From Uloborus plumipes (lineage: Eukaryota; Arthropoda; Arachnida; Araneae; Uloboridae): 64,000 nucleotides of DNA. The position numbers and the translations under genes were made by a program. Location of the stretch: NCBI GenBank assembly GCA_038373865.1, contig JAXGGA010003387.1, positions 1-64,000 of the forward strand, given 5' to 3'. Below the pieces are notes generated by a model. It did no database searches. It was not told where the DNA came from and saw nothing but the letters and a program-made list of their open reading frames with translations. This document shows positions 35,230-47,370 of this stretch, in pieces (within the stretch, counting starts at the first letter, position 1; each line of letters opens with the position of its first letter).

Positions 35230-35982
35230 CAGGCACGTGCCGTCAATGAATGCCTAGGGTAGGCAGATGCGAAGATTTGTGGGCTAATATATATCATTAA
35301 AAACGCATGAAATGTAAAAAGCAATAAAATAATGTGAATATGATAGATGTTTACTTATTAAACAAATTATAAACATATATGCCGGAATATTCGCCTACAT
35401 ATATGTATATAATTTATAAACTATCTCATATCCATATTGGATACAGTTTCAACTTAATCCTATGAAAAAGCGGTATACAAAAAAGACAAAACATTTGAAA
35501 ATTACTACATTTCATGAAAAAGAAAACACGAAATGGAGATAGCAAACTGCAAGTATTCAACAGTACTGTTCGAAAGACGGCGTCATCAGGACATCTTGAC
35601 CGTAGAGAAGTCGCAGACTACACAGTCATGGTTCTGCGCATGACGCAGTCAAGTTTCGTCGGAGAACAGAAGAAACCGCAAAGGCACTTTTCGGACAGCC
35701 TTTCCTCGCCGCTTTTCGAACATTAGGGGAGAAAAGTGCGGATCACGTGCACTTCCCAAAACCAAGCATGGTATAGATACAGTGGTCGAAAAGCAGCGGT
35801 AGTCGATGCTTTTTAAGGAAGAAAAATGAAAATTTCCGTGTTTTTTCTACTATATTCGCTGTTTAATGCCTTTATATTTTCCAATCAGCGCATTATGTGT
35901 CATTTTATGAAATTAAAAAATTGGTATGTTTTCTTCATAGGTAGGCACTGCCTACCTTGCCTACCCAGACGGCACGTCTCTG
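35230..35982. mobile_element. Non-autonomous hAT transposon, 753 bases
   Basis: The left end is CAGGCACGTGCCGTC and the right end GACGGCACGTCTCTG, with GTAGGCAG / CTGCCTAC further in. The 8-base target duplications are GTTCTAAC (35222-35229) and ATTCTAAC (35983-35990), one mismatch. CA(G)-type termini with 8-base duplications define hAT elements. The interior is GC-richer and has a 70-codon plus frame (35514-35726) with no transposase similarity. Confidence 0.9.
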
Positions 35983-36159
35983 ATTCTAACCCAAAACACT
36001 GACTGACAACCTTTTTAATGCCAATATTTGAGTAACTCTTTTTAATAAGTTTTTGAATGTTAAAGGAGATATATGGGCCGTAACTTACTGCTCATTATAG
36101 TAAATGTAAGTGTGGGGCAACGTAGTTATACAACGTATGTCAACGTAAGGGCCTATGGG

Positions 36160-36540
36160 TCAAAACATTATCACTGATATGTTTTCGCAGAGCAAATTCC
36201 TCCTCCGAATGAAAAATCGCCTGATAAATATTTTTTCAGCTCACGTTTGATTGATACCCCGATGGTCCTCAGTTGGCATTTTTTCTCGCTCCAAGTGCAG
36301 TTAAGACACCCACACTCTCTTCTCTGAGTGCTAACACCTGTCGATGATGAGTGTCGTTCGTGCGATAAGTTGGTCGCAGTGGGCGGAGACAAGCACGTGT
36401 TGCACAAGAGGGTGTCAGCCCAATCTGCCAACTGAGGAGGAAAAAAATTAAGCTCATGTTCCTGATAAGAAACTGAAATTTGGCTCCTCCCTTTCATATC
36501 ATCAAGCTGACAAACTTCTCTAATACTCATCCTCAAGCAA
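36160..36540. other. High-complexity patch with an unrecognised 121-codon minus frame
   Basis: The minus frame 36171-36536 predicts a Cys-containing basic protein (CGCLNC near the centre) without a recognisable domain. It lies between two hAT elements. Whether it is coding, a relic or regulatory DNA cannot be decided from the sequence alone. Confidence 0.2.
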
Positions 36541-36580
36541 ATTAGAATTTAAAGTCGTAAATAAATAAAGAAGAGTTAAA

Positions 36581-37008
<428 letters not shown>

Positions 37009-37016
37009 GAGTTAAA

Positions 37017-37900
37017 GCATAATATTGCAGAAAGGAGCTTTCTTCTTCCATATTTTTTGAAATTATTAAGTATTAATTGACGGCATGTATCAGATAAGAA
37101 ACTGCAGGAAGCATTGGGATTTTCTTTTTCCTAATATTAATTACATATTCTTCACAAAACTAATTTTATCAGAAAAAAACAAGCTGCTATAAACTTCGCA
37201 GTACAAGCACCAGAAGCTGATGTTTAAATGCTTGCATTGATTTTGGATCTAAAAAATAAGCTCTGCATTTCTTATACTATTTTTAATGTTAAATTCATCA
37301 ATGTTAAAAAAAAAAAAAAAAGATTACATACCACTTTTATAAATTACATACAAATCTTATAGTATAGATACAATTTTAATATATCTTTCTCTATTTTTTC
37401 TAAGTGCAATTAGTAATTACTAGTTTACGTTATAACTTTCAAATTTTTACTGTGGTCGTAATATTGCAAGTGAAAAGTTAGCTAGAATTTAAAGTATTTG
37501 AACATAGAACTATTACTATTACTACTATCATTATTTCATTATTATTATTATCATTATTATTATTATGAAAGTTATAATTTTTCTAAAAATATTTATAATG
37601 GTTAAAAAATAAAAAAATACTTACGACTGTTAAAAGTGAATTTCTCATCGGAGTAATTAGTTAATGCACCTCAAAATAAATAAACTATTATTGCAGCTGA
37701 TTTTATTATTTTTATTATTAATGAATTATATGCACAAATAATATATCATTTTGTTCTTATTATTACTTTTTTTTTTTTTGTAAAAGTATTTTGAATGCCT
37801 AAAGGATTAAAAAATGCTTCTGACTGGCAAAAATGAATTTTCCATCGACATAACTCAACAGCGTATCGTTAATGCATTTCGAAATAAATAACAATGATCT
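37017..37900. other. AT-rich intronic DNA with small microsatellites
   Basis: (ATT)n-like patches at about 37508-37565 and 37705-37725, poly-A near 37305-37321. No gene seen. Confidence 0.65.
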
Positions 37901-39240
37901 TATGTCATGTTCTGTTGAACTAATTGCATGATATATTCGTCAGAGGGAAGAAGAAAAACAATTCCTCGAAAAACGTATTTTGTAATAAATCTTCGCAAGA
38001 AAAATCATAAAGTAAGGCGACAAAACAAAAACTTTTATTAGTGCAAATAAGCCGGGCAGGAATATCAAAAAGAGCGCGAAATGCATTACAAGCCCTAGGA
38101 TTAAGTGTTTTTATTTCCTTCAAAAGCACAAGGTCGTAAAAATGACGGAATAAATAAAGCCTTGAGCCATTTGCATCTGAAACAAGCGCGAGATCTTCTC
38201 GTGTAAGGTATGATCAAAAAAGTCCCAAGAACACCGCATCTTAAACACATTAGTCTTTATCAGCAGCTGAGGAAATAAATTCCAACATTATCTGTTCATC
38301 TTAAAGCATTTGCGCAAAGACCTTTGGTAGCAATGAATAAAATATGGTTCCGCTTGATCAAGTAAATCCGAAGCAGAATAGTCTGGAATTCAAATTTTAT
38401 TAGAGTGCTTATTTAAGAAACGGAAGAAGCGTGGACAAAAAAAAAAAAAAAGGCTTGAGAAATGCGACGTTAAAATACCAATCATCTTTTAAATGGCAAG
38501 GCACCATTTATCACATGATTCCCATTCTTTTCCCACACTGAATGGGAGCAAAGGGGTTACGGGGGAGGAAATTATTTACATAGTATCGCCTTTTAACAAA
38601 CATCCAGGAATGAAAATGGATTTATTGCTATGAAAGAAAACATAATACAGGTCATGCCGAGTTATTTCCCTTCGCATTGTCAAATTAAACACGAGCAGAT
38701 AATGTTAATAAAATTCCGAAGGGGGTCGAGAAGAATATTCCTCCCTCCCCCCTCTCTTATTTCATTCTTTTGTTATTGCATGCGAATAAATTCCATCTGA
38801 AGGTGGCATTCTTCAAGGAATCTATCGAAAAAGAACTTCAAACATAAATCTTATTAAAGTGTCACTTCGTCTGCGCTTAGGAAGAACTCTTTGTCTGCGT
38901 CTTGCAAAAAGAGCTGAATCTCTGCCGCGCACAAACGGTTCAAATAAATTTAAATCCTTCTCTTTTCCCCATTCATCGGCTATTGCCATTTGCCATTAAA
39001 TCATTGGAAGTTTTTAATTTTGTTATTATTACGGTTCGGGAGGGGTGGCCATTGAGATGAAATATCAGGATCATTCGGGAATCTATTTGTGTTTCGGCGA
39101 GGTGTTATTTTACGCGGATATTATTCGGATTTTATTCCATATGTTATGGTTTCTTGAGGGACAGGCAAAGCCTTTCATTTGCCTACAATGTAAACACTCG
39201 AGAGCATGAAATACACTGCGTATCAACCCTAACGAAAAGC
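37900..39240. promoter_or_regulatory. Series of high-complexity patches, candidate regulatory DNA
   Basis: Balanced blocks at about 37910-38250 and 38500-39240 alternate with AT-rich links. No frames are recognised and no transposon ends seen. An octamer-like ATTTGCAT lies near 38169. Confidence 0.3.
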
Positions 39241-40434
39241 GTTTTATTAAATAACGTCAAAATTCAAACAACCTTATGATGGATGAATCTCAAATAAATC
39301 TTCAAATGAGTTAATTTTGTTACCGATTACTGGTTATTGATATTAGAACTGGATTTAAAGTATTAAGTTCGAATAAGAAATGAATTTTAAATGTATTTTT
39401 TCATGAAACTGATGTAAGGTTTGTCTCGACAGAATTTTGAAATTAAAAATAAAAATTCACTCAACATGAAAATGTTAAAGTCTTTAAGATATCGTTTACA
39501 TTCAAAGTCAAGAATACTTCAACATTGCAAACCGATATTTGTGAAACGAATTACCATTAACTTGTTATGTTGCCTTATACACTGTGCAAAATAAGCTTGG
39601 AAATTAAATTGAATTGCAGCGTTAAATCAGTCGGAAATTAAAAATGAGAAAAAAAGACCAAGAAAAAGAAAGTATGATAAACATGAAAAAGATCGAACTT
39701 TAAATTACAGTTTCTCAATTGTGATTGTGACATAATAAATTTCAATAGATTGACGTTAAAAACTACTTCTATGTCTTACAATTTGGGAAATGGTTTATAT
39801 CGCTGATTGCTAAGAATAGAATCAGGAAGAAAGTTTCGTATTACTATTTCAAATCCACCAAGAAACACACAGGCCTTACATAGAGCACTGTAGAACTCGT
39901 TCTACAAGTAGCCTACCTATTTTCAGAAGGAGGCTTATAATGAAATAATTAATTTTACTAGATCTTTTAAGGATCATTATTATGAATAAATAATTATATC
40001 ATAATAATTATGTTATTCTACTCGTATCCCCTACATTTAAGACATGAATGATAATAAAGAATTGTTGTTTTATTGAATAAACAAGCTAATAAATGTATTG
40101 GTCACTTTGTTGGGAAAATATATTTATTATGAATTAAAGTTAAGAAAAAATAGTGATGGTAGATTTTAGATAAATTTAAAAGATAAATAAAAAAATGTTT
40201 GGAAAGATAGTGTATTTTTCTTGGAAATTAGGAATCTCTTCTTGAATAGTTATATTGAAAGAGGAGATGCTAATTCCTGATTTCTCGCCTGCAAGGTTAT
40301 TTGTATTGAAATTGAAATGTTAAAAAATGAATGTATGGCAATAGTAGTCATTTTCTATAAGCAAAACAAAATCCTTTTGCTCGTCACGCAACATTAGTTC
40401 CTATTGCACCTCTTTCAGTAATTTATTAGAGTAA
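39241..40434. other. AT-rich intronic DNA, nothing recognised
   Basis: No feature seen. Confidence 0.65.
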
Positions 40435-41235
40435 CTAGCCGGGTACCCGGCCCTGCCCGGGTTTCTGTGGGTGTAGGGTGGTTTATTGAAACCCATTCAT
40501 AAATTTCCCAACACTAAAGTGCATATCTATAAACATAATAGCTACTTCTGTAAACAATGGCTATGTTATGGATAAACTATAAAAGAAATAATGCAAGCTA
40601 AAAAAAATAGCAAGCTACAAGTAATGTTTGAGTAAATAGGAAATGTTATAAGCTTGGTATATTAAAATAAATATATATTTACAGTATCAATCTCACTGAA
40701 ATTAACCATTTCCAAATATTGCTCGTTAAATAAGTCCCATTATTAGTTTCTATCCTCGTGACAACATTGGTGAGGTGAAAACATCTTATGTACCTAATTT
40801 AGAAATTTTTTTCACTATAAACACTTTCTATTCTCTAACTATTGCCAAAATCAATTCCCTTTTTATTTACCACGTTAGCGATTATTGGCATAAATGAATA
40901 TAAAAATCCTAAGAAAGTAATACATTTCATACTTACTCCAGCGAAGCCTAGGTTCAAAATTTTCACCATGATTACTGTTAATATTGTTGTTGCATGGCAA
41001 CCAAATTTTTGCAACAATGCACTGAAAATTTAATTATTTAATGGGGAAATTAAATGAAATTTACTATTTTCCATAATAACTTTTTTAAACTAAGCTTTTT
41101 AGAAATAAATTATAGCTTATCCTGCTCTCTGTTACTGTAGCTATCTAACGGTGCAAAAATGGTTAAAATCGGTCCAGTAGTTTGGAAGATTACCCCGGAC
41201 ATACGTTTTTAAAAGTTGTCTTTTATGTATATAGA
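40435..41235 (-). mobile_element. Non-autonomous Helitron, copy 2
   Basis: On the minus strand it begins TCTATATAC and ends CTAG, inserted between A and T. A 6-base stem (ACCCGG ... CCGGGT in plus reading) lies just inside the CTAG end. The interior aligns with copy 1, including the shared TCCCTTTTTATTTA and AAATCGGTCCAGTAGTTTGG stretches. It is longer than copy 1 (801 versus 600 bases), with extra sequence next to the CTAG end. No coding capacity. Confidence 0.88.
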
Positions 41236-41329
41236 TGCACAGAGCAAACAATTAAATATTTGTTATGGCTTCCCGAAGCTTGTCATAAAACTGACTTGAT
41301 TGGGAAAAGTGCAATAACCACTCTGGCAA

Positions 41330-42180
41330 AGTGATGGTGAAATAATAACTTAGTCCATCCTGCAACATCCTCTTTCATTTCCCTCGACATTAATTACCTT
41401 GTTCAGATACCAGTCTAGGATGTTCCATACGCCCAACAAAACGAGACATAAGCCTCTTCCTACCCGATGCAAATGCTTGTCAGACCATATGTTCCTTTTG
41501 CAGCACCTCGTAAAAAAGGGAACTTCTTATTCCTACTTCCAGGATTCAATACTATAAGGAGATTGGCTCCCCACCTTCCTTTCTGAAAGTCGGAGCCCAT
41601 CATAATGAAAACACTTAAATCGGGAGAAGGCGTTTGGAGCCGAATGGCCACCAAGTCCAGACCTTTAATCCATATAAATGCCTCGATTACGGGGTGTAAC
41701 TCGGGAGAAATGTGGATGGGGGTTAGGGGGGTAGAGCTGTGTACGCGCCCTGTTCCGGGATTGGACAGTCTGATGAGATCATTCCTATTGCCGGGCGGTC
41801 TGGTTTTACGAGGATAGATTTGGGACATAACTCGGGAGCACACAAGCGGTAATGAAGCTCTTTGTATGAATGTCCGGCAGGTCGGACCTTCTTCATTCCT
41901 GCAGAAGTAAAACAAGTGCTCCGGGATACCCTTACGTGCCCGGACAGCGAAATGGACACAACGGCTGTGTTCGCCGGACTTAGTGGATGGGAGAAAGGTT
42001 ATGGGACAAGCTTTCCCGATTCAATTTGCGCGGTCATACTTTCCTCGAGACCATACTCGTCTTTTATAGGATCCAGAACACTTCTATGGATAAGGCTTCC
42101 AGAAATGCTGAAGATAAAATCTGCCGTGAACAATGTTAGTACTCACAAAGTTAAAAACCTTTCTTTTTCTTCTCAGTAAG
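41330..42180. promoter_or_regulatory. Longest high-complexity island; regulatory or unknown coding
   Basis: About 850 bases of balanced, non-repetitive DNA. The longest minus frame (41460-41915, 151 codons) and a plus frame (41862-42179, 105 codons) have no recognisable domain and overlap in opposite directions, which argues for composition rather than coding. The 3' part (about 41995-42150) is duplicated at 42350-42510. Confidence 0.35.
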
Positions 42181-42349
42181 CATGTCACTAAAAGATTTCT
42201 TTAACAGAAGAGTTTCCAATTACACTTTTTAATGAAACAAAACTTCAATTTTAAAGTAGCTTTCTTTTTTTTCGTGAAATAATCAGATGAATTTCATTCT
42301 TACAGTTACAGAATAGTTGTAGATTGATTATAATATGATAGTGCATGGG

Positions 42350-42510
42350 GACAGCAGGTTATGGAACAAGCTTTCCTTATTAAATTTGAGCGATCATACT
42401 TTCTTCGAGACCATACCCGTCTTTTACGAGATCCAGAACCGTTTTCGATAACGCTTCCAGGAATTCCGAATATAAAATCTACAATGAATAATGTTAGTGC
42501 TTACACAAAT
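42350..42510. repeat. Diverged second copy of 41995-42150
   Basis: Shared blocks in the same order: CGAGACCATACxCGTCTTTTA, GATCCAGAAC and AACAATGTTAGT. The substitutions and indels do not keep the reading frames seen in the first copy. Confidence 0.85.
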
Positions 42511-42705
42511 TTAAATCATTTACTTTTAGGTTAAGATAATAGTGTGTAGTAAAAATACTGCAGTATCCCTGCGTATTTGTGCCTCCTTAACGTTGTAATT
42601 TTCTCTGCATCAATAGCACAAAGGCATTTAATTACTTCAAATAAAAAAGTGTTTTTTTTGTTCTCAAATTTTAGTGCATAATAACTTATTGAATGTACAA
42701 GGGTT

Positions 42706-42740
<35 letters not shown>

Positions 42741-42839
42741 CAACCTCCGTTAGGCTTTAAAAAATAAACGGATTCAAATAAAACAAAAAATATTTTTTTA
42801 TCAAAAGTAAGGTACAATCCTCTACAATTCTCTACATTA

Positions 42840-43060
42840 TCACCTTGACGATTGAAGCATTTTTTTATATCTGTGAACGAGCTTTATAATAGCCTCCTCG
42901 TAGAATGTAGCCGCTAATGATTGGAAGTGAGTTGTGATGGTGTCTTTCGGTTCCACGCCACTTAGGAAGCCCGATGCCTTTCCAGACCCCAAGCAGGGAT
43001 CTCCAAGTCTCTGCTTCAGTTCAGGGAACACATTTAAGTCACTTGGTGCTCTGTCGGAAC
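42840..43060 (-). pseudogene. mariner transposase C-terminal fragment, left arm
   Basis: The frame reads DRAPSDLNVFPELKQRL, then HFQSLAATFYEEAIIKLVHR. These match the PDLAPSDxxLFPxLKxxL catalytic-end block and the FYxEGIxKLVxRYxKC C-terminus of mariner transposases. Only the C-terminal third is present. Confidence 0.88.
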
Positions 43061-43070
43061 TTAATGGTGG

Positions 43071-43409
43071 GTGTTCAAAAATGTCCCATTGAATGAATGC
43101 ATGAAATTGCTGGAGGAACCGTTTTTGTTACACAAGCGCTATGATGATGGACATTGCCAAATGACCGTCAACCCTGCTTGGAGAGACCCCTGCTTGGGGT
43201 CTGGAAAGGCATCGGGCTTCCAAAGTGGCTTGGAACCCAAAGACACCGTCACAACTCACTTCCAATCATTGGCGGCAACATTCTACGAGGAGGATATTAT
43301 AAAGCTCGTTTACAGATATAAAAAATGCTTCAATCGTCAAGGTGATAATGTAGAGAATTGTAGAGGATTGTACCTTACTTTTGATAAAAAATATTTTTTT
43401 TTTATTTGA
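43071..43409 (+). pseudogene. mariner transposase C-terminal fragment, right arm
   Basis: Mirror copy of the left-arm fragment: HFQSLAATFYEEDIIKLVYR then YKKCFNRQGDNVE. The sequence upstream of the arm junction (43071-43174) is not clearly transposase. The 112-codon frame is a product of the inversion, not a gene. Confidence 0.85.
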
Positions 43410-43460
43410 ATCCGTTTATTTTTTATAGCCTAACGGAGGTTGAAAAAAAAACAACCATCG

Positions 43461-44560
43461 TAATTGATTTGCATTAATATTCTATACATAATTTAAGAAA
43501 TTTACTGAAAATGTCATCATGTATCCTCGTGAAAATTCAAAAATAAATTTGCAGCAGTTAGATCCCGCCCCCTCTTGCTTTTTCAGAAGCTGTTACGGCT
43601 GTTTTAAATATTTCAAAACAGTTTCTGGCGTCAAAATCAGAGAGAAGAAAATCTGCTTATAGATAAACTCATACGCCAGAACGGCTTAGAAAAAATCGAA
43701 GAGGAGATTTTTCTAAAGCGTTTTTGTACAAATATCTCTGCCATTTCTGTGTCATTTTCAACAGAACTTTAAAAAACTGTTTTTTTGTAGGTGTGAATTT
43801 TATTTATATATATAAAAAAAAAAAAAAAAAACTCATGAACGTAATTTACAAAGACCAATAAAACCTTTGATTCTACTTTACATTTATGCTAGTGGGGGAA
43901 TTAAAAAGGAATAATTCGCCGAAACTCAATACATATAGTCATTAGAGAATGAAGAAATTGTAGAATTTTTGGTCAGATTTGCGAGCCAAATTGCAATCTA
44001 CTGAACTAATAATTGTATCTGTCCACCACATTCGGCGTTCATAAATAAATGTTAAAGAAAAAATTGCTATTTAAGACAGCTAATTATGTAAACGTTGCAC
44101 AAGAAGCTGTGCAATATGTGAACAAGAGCTTTGATGCTGCTATCAGCTATTCAGTGAAATGCCTCAAAAACTCCCACGAACCCACAAAAGAAGCATTTTA
44201 GAACACAACTCGTTTTCTTTCTTCTCGTCATTAGTGAACATTTTTTCCATTACTTCATCCTGCTGGCAGAGGAGGGGAGGGTCATAACGACTTCTGAAAC
44301 AAACGCCGCATAAAAAGTATAAACAGTGAGTAGAACCACACATGCCCTATTGATTCCGCAGCGCATAACAACCAACCAGGAAAGAAAAGCCAAAACAAAG
44401 CAAAGAAAGAAAAAAAGAAAAAGAAAAACAATCAGCAGCCTTGTCTCATTTTCCGGACCAAGCGCGTTTCTGACACATCCACTTCCAAATGATCTCTTTA
44501 ATAAAGGTTCAACTCGATTAAATTGCGTTCTTCAACTTAGGCCTTCTTCATTTTTACAAC
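43461..44560. other. Intronic DNA, nothing recognised
   Basis: AT-rich with small balanced patches and an A run near 43813-43831. No gene seen. Confidence 0.55.
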
Positions 44561-44599
44561 TTTGGTACACCTACGCAGCTGGTGTGGGAAAAAACCGGA

Positions 44600-44665
44600 T
44601 ACTTTGGACCGGTTGCTTGGTCCATTAAGGAGTTGGAGGTCCGAATCCTCGCGCAACTCCACCCT
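44600..44665 (+). other. tRNA-like B box and hairpin, possible SINE relic
   Basis: GGTCCGAATCC (44638-44648) differs from the tRNA/Pol III B box by one base. It sits inside a stem formed by GGAGTTG (44629-44635) and CAACTCC (44654-44660). No matching A box or full tRNA fold is present. Confidence 0.3.
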
Positions 44666-46020
44666 TTATGTTCCTGAGGATTGGGTTGATGAAGAAGAAG
44701 AAACCATTATCTTCTTTTACAAACAGTCCGGGCTTACTAATACAAAATATTGTAAATCTTGTCGAAAAATGTTACACTGAAGGTATAAAGAGTTTTTGAA
44801 CTTTTAGAGCTTATCGCTTGACTAGTTTTTGAAATAAACAGTTCAAATTATGTCTACTTTTGAGGGAGTTGGGGAGGGGGGGGTGATGACGGTTTGGGAC
44901 AAGAGGGAAGAGGGGAGGGGTTGTCTCTCTCTAAATCAGATGCAATAATGATGATGACCTGATACAAAAAAAAAAAAAAAAAAAAAAAAAAAACCAGCTA
45001 AATTTATCGACATCTTTAGAAAATTCAACGCATTGCTGATTTTCAAATTCAATCTCTGTAACTAAATACCTTGGGCACGTCAGGAATCTTAAGGACAAAA
45101 TGTATACTTTTACAAATCGTTAGGCTTCCAATTTGCCATGTTCCGACAAATATCATTGAGATTACTACTTCAATAAATCATCAAGCATAGCATCAGTAAA
45201 TATAGATGCATGTATAGAACCAATTTTTCCAAAAATTTACTTAACTACCATTTTAAGAAATGTTGCTTGCTCACAATTGCGCAGTAAGAATATGTTCCAT
45301 TTAATTTGATTAGGATTAACCTAAAAAAAAAGAGTAAAAAGATAGTATATTGTAACCATTTGAAGAAATTTAGTTAATTTAAAATAACGTTGGCTGAAGC
45401 ATTTCATAAATTGCTTTCTTTCGTTAAGAAACGATTTAACGTTAGCCTGAATGTCAGAATATTAGACCCAAAAATTGTTTAAGCCTAAATTTAAAACAAA
45501 AATTTTTAAAGTTATCTGTGCAAATAAAAAGAAAGCCGGAACTGAATTCAGTTTGAAAATATTCCAGCAATAAATGTTATTTTCTACAATGATTCTAACT
45601 TGATAATTCAGTTTTACTTTTGTTTTAATTTTCTAAATGTAATTCTCCTTTTACAAAATTAATCAACGAAGTCGATTAATTTTGGGCGAAAAGCTGCTTA
45701 AAAACTTTTTAATGCACAAAATGCTGCTCCGTTTTTTTTTTTTTTTTTTCAAATCAAAGATTTAGAAACATTGAAGTAAAACTTGACACTAATTTATTAC
45801 TAGAAAATAATCAGGAATTTATTTCCTCTATTTCGATAAAAAAATCAGGAGCAACTCACCCATCGGGCAGCGACACGATGTTAACTTAAATGTTTTCCGG
45901 CCTCTTAATCTTAACGTTTCCTTTTTGCGGACTCAAGATTCCACAGCCTTTAGCAAAAAAAAAAAGGAAGATTTTGGTCTTGATTTCCTGGCAACGAACG
46001 CATCTTCAACCATCTACCGG
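44666..46020. other. Intronic DNA with homopolymers
   Basis: A run of 27 A at 44967-44993 and a T run at about 45732-45749. Otherwise nothing recognised. Confidence 0.6.
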
Positions 46021-46310
46021 TATTAAATACAAGCCCTAAAATCCCGAGCGCTGTAGGAGATATAAAAATTTACGGATGTGGTCGGTGTTGGTCAGCAAAT
46101 CCTACTTCGCAGTTCCGTTGACCCCGAAGCATCCCCCGATGCGTACTGTGGTCCTCCCTGGGACAACTTCCGGCATCACTGAACACATCCTGGACGTGAC
46201 AGAGTTCAGAGTTTAAGCATCCCACACATTGCGATTCCACGGCAAATCGCTTTTGGGGCATTTTGACCATTCCGAGTAACTTATTGCTCTTGAATCCCAT
46301 GAGCGATGCT
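46020..46310. other. High-complexity patch with unrecognised 76-codon minus frame
   Basis: The minus frame 46070-46300 has a Cys-containing protein (CVGCLNSELC) that I do not recognise. Could be regulatory DNA or an old mobile-element fragment. Confidence 0.2.
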
Positions 46311-46468
46311 GGAAATGTTAAAGTCTGCTTTTTATTTCTTCGCGAATTAGATGCTATTCACGATCTTGTTGAGGAATTTTTAGTAAGATGTAATCGTTTT
46401 TGTCTCATGATATAGGGATAAAAAGTATTGGCATAAAATTTGTTTGAAAGGTATATACTTGTTCACAG

Positions 46469-46760
46469 CAGAGGCGGATACAAGGGAGGGGCGATGGGGG
46501 CGATCGCCCTTTCCTTGAGAGACTCTTCTGCAGCAGTTTTTCGACTTTGAAGTTCAAAAATGGCAATTTTAGATGATCATCGATGATACTATGAGGAGTG
46601 GTTGGGATTTGGGGCTCTGATCTGGAATTTTTTCGAAATTGAAGACCGAAACATTTGTAATAAACATGTGTTAACCAGGATATGTGGTAAAAAAAAAGGG
46701 GGCAAGTAGAAAACAAAAACCAATCGCCCCTCCTTTAGAACATTTCTGGATCCGCCCTTG
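46469..46760. mobile_element. hAT MITE, 292 bases
   Basis: Left end CAGAGGCGGATACAAGG, right end CTGGATCCGCCCTTG, then GAGGGGCGAT / ATCGCCCCTC inside. Perfect 8-base target duplications GTTCACAG (46461-46468 and 46761-46768). No coding capacity. Confidence 0.92.
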
Positions 46761-46872
46761 GTTCACAGGCCTATGGAAATTTGAGGCAGAGGAAAAAATT
46801 ATATCCCAACTCCATGTTTAAATATCAGTCCAGTAAATAATTGCATATGTTGTTGTAAAACTAGATAGCATA

Positions 46873-47370
46873 CAGTGCAAAAAATGAACTGTTGTTTTTA
46901 CAGTATAATGCTGACAGCCGAGGTTCCAATTTAAAACCGTTAAATTTAACAGTAATAAACTAAAACTAGCAATTTTACAGTTTCTTACGGTAAAGTTATG
47001 AATTTTACAGTTTATTTGTCATAAAATTTAGCTGTGTTATACTGTAAAAACAACAGTGTAATACTGGCAGCAGAGGTTCCAGTTTAAAACTAAAATACGC
47101 GGTAATAAACGGTGAAATTAGAAATTTCATAGTTTATTACTGGAAAATTAGCAATTTTACAGTTTACTACCATAAAATTAGCAATTTTAGTCTATTACTG
47201 TAAAGATACTCTAAAAATAGCTATATCATACTGTAATAACAACATTCATTTTTTAAAGTGTGTAAAATTAGAAATTTTACAGTTTGTTACTGCAAAATTA
47301 GCAATTTTTACAGTTTATTACTACAAAATTAGATACATTATACTGTAAAAACATTTATTTTTTGCTGTGC
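46873..47370 (+). mobile_element. CACTGYAAAA-family element, copy G, with a repeated end
   Basis: Starts CAGTGCAAAAAATGAACTG after TA. A first family-type end (TTTTTTAAAGTG) lies at about 47260 and is followed by a second partial module ending TTTTTTGCTGTG at about 47370. It is either an internal extension or a second truncated copy. Confidence 0.8.

Larger units (their letters stand above)
42698..43460. mobile_element. Fold-back mariner derivative
   Basis: Inverted arms (about 42698-43008 and 43175-43460) end in CAAGGGTTGTTTT / AAAACAACCATCG with CAACCTCCGTTAGGCT inside, flanked by TA on both sides (42696-42697, 43461-43462). Each arm encodes the same end of a mariner transposase, so the element is an inverted duplication of one mariner 3' end. 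The left arm has a T run of over 30 bases that the right arm lacks. Confidence 0.88.

Noticed and set aside
42531..42743. Lys-run frame of 70 codons
   Set aside because: Made by the poly-T run in the mariner fold-back arm.
44326..44628. 100-codon plus frame as a gene
   Set aside because: Lys/Arg-rich start from A-rich DNA, no domain, runs into the tRNA-like hairpin.
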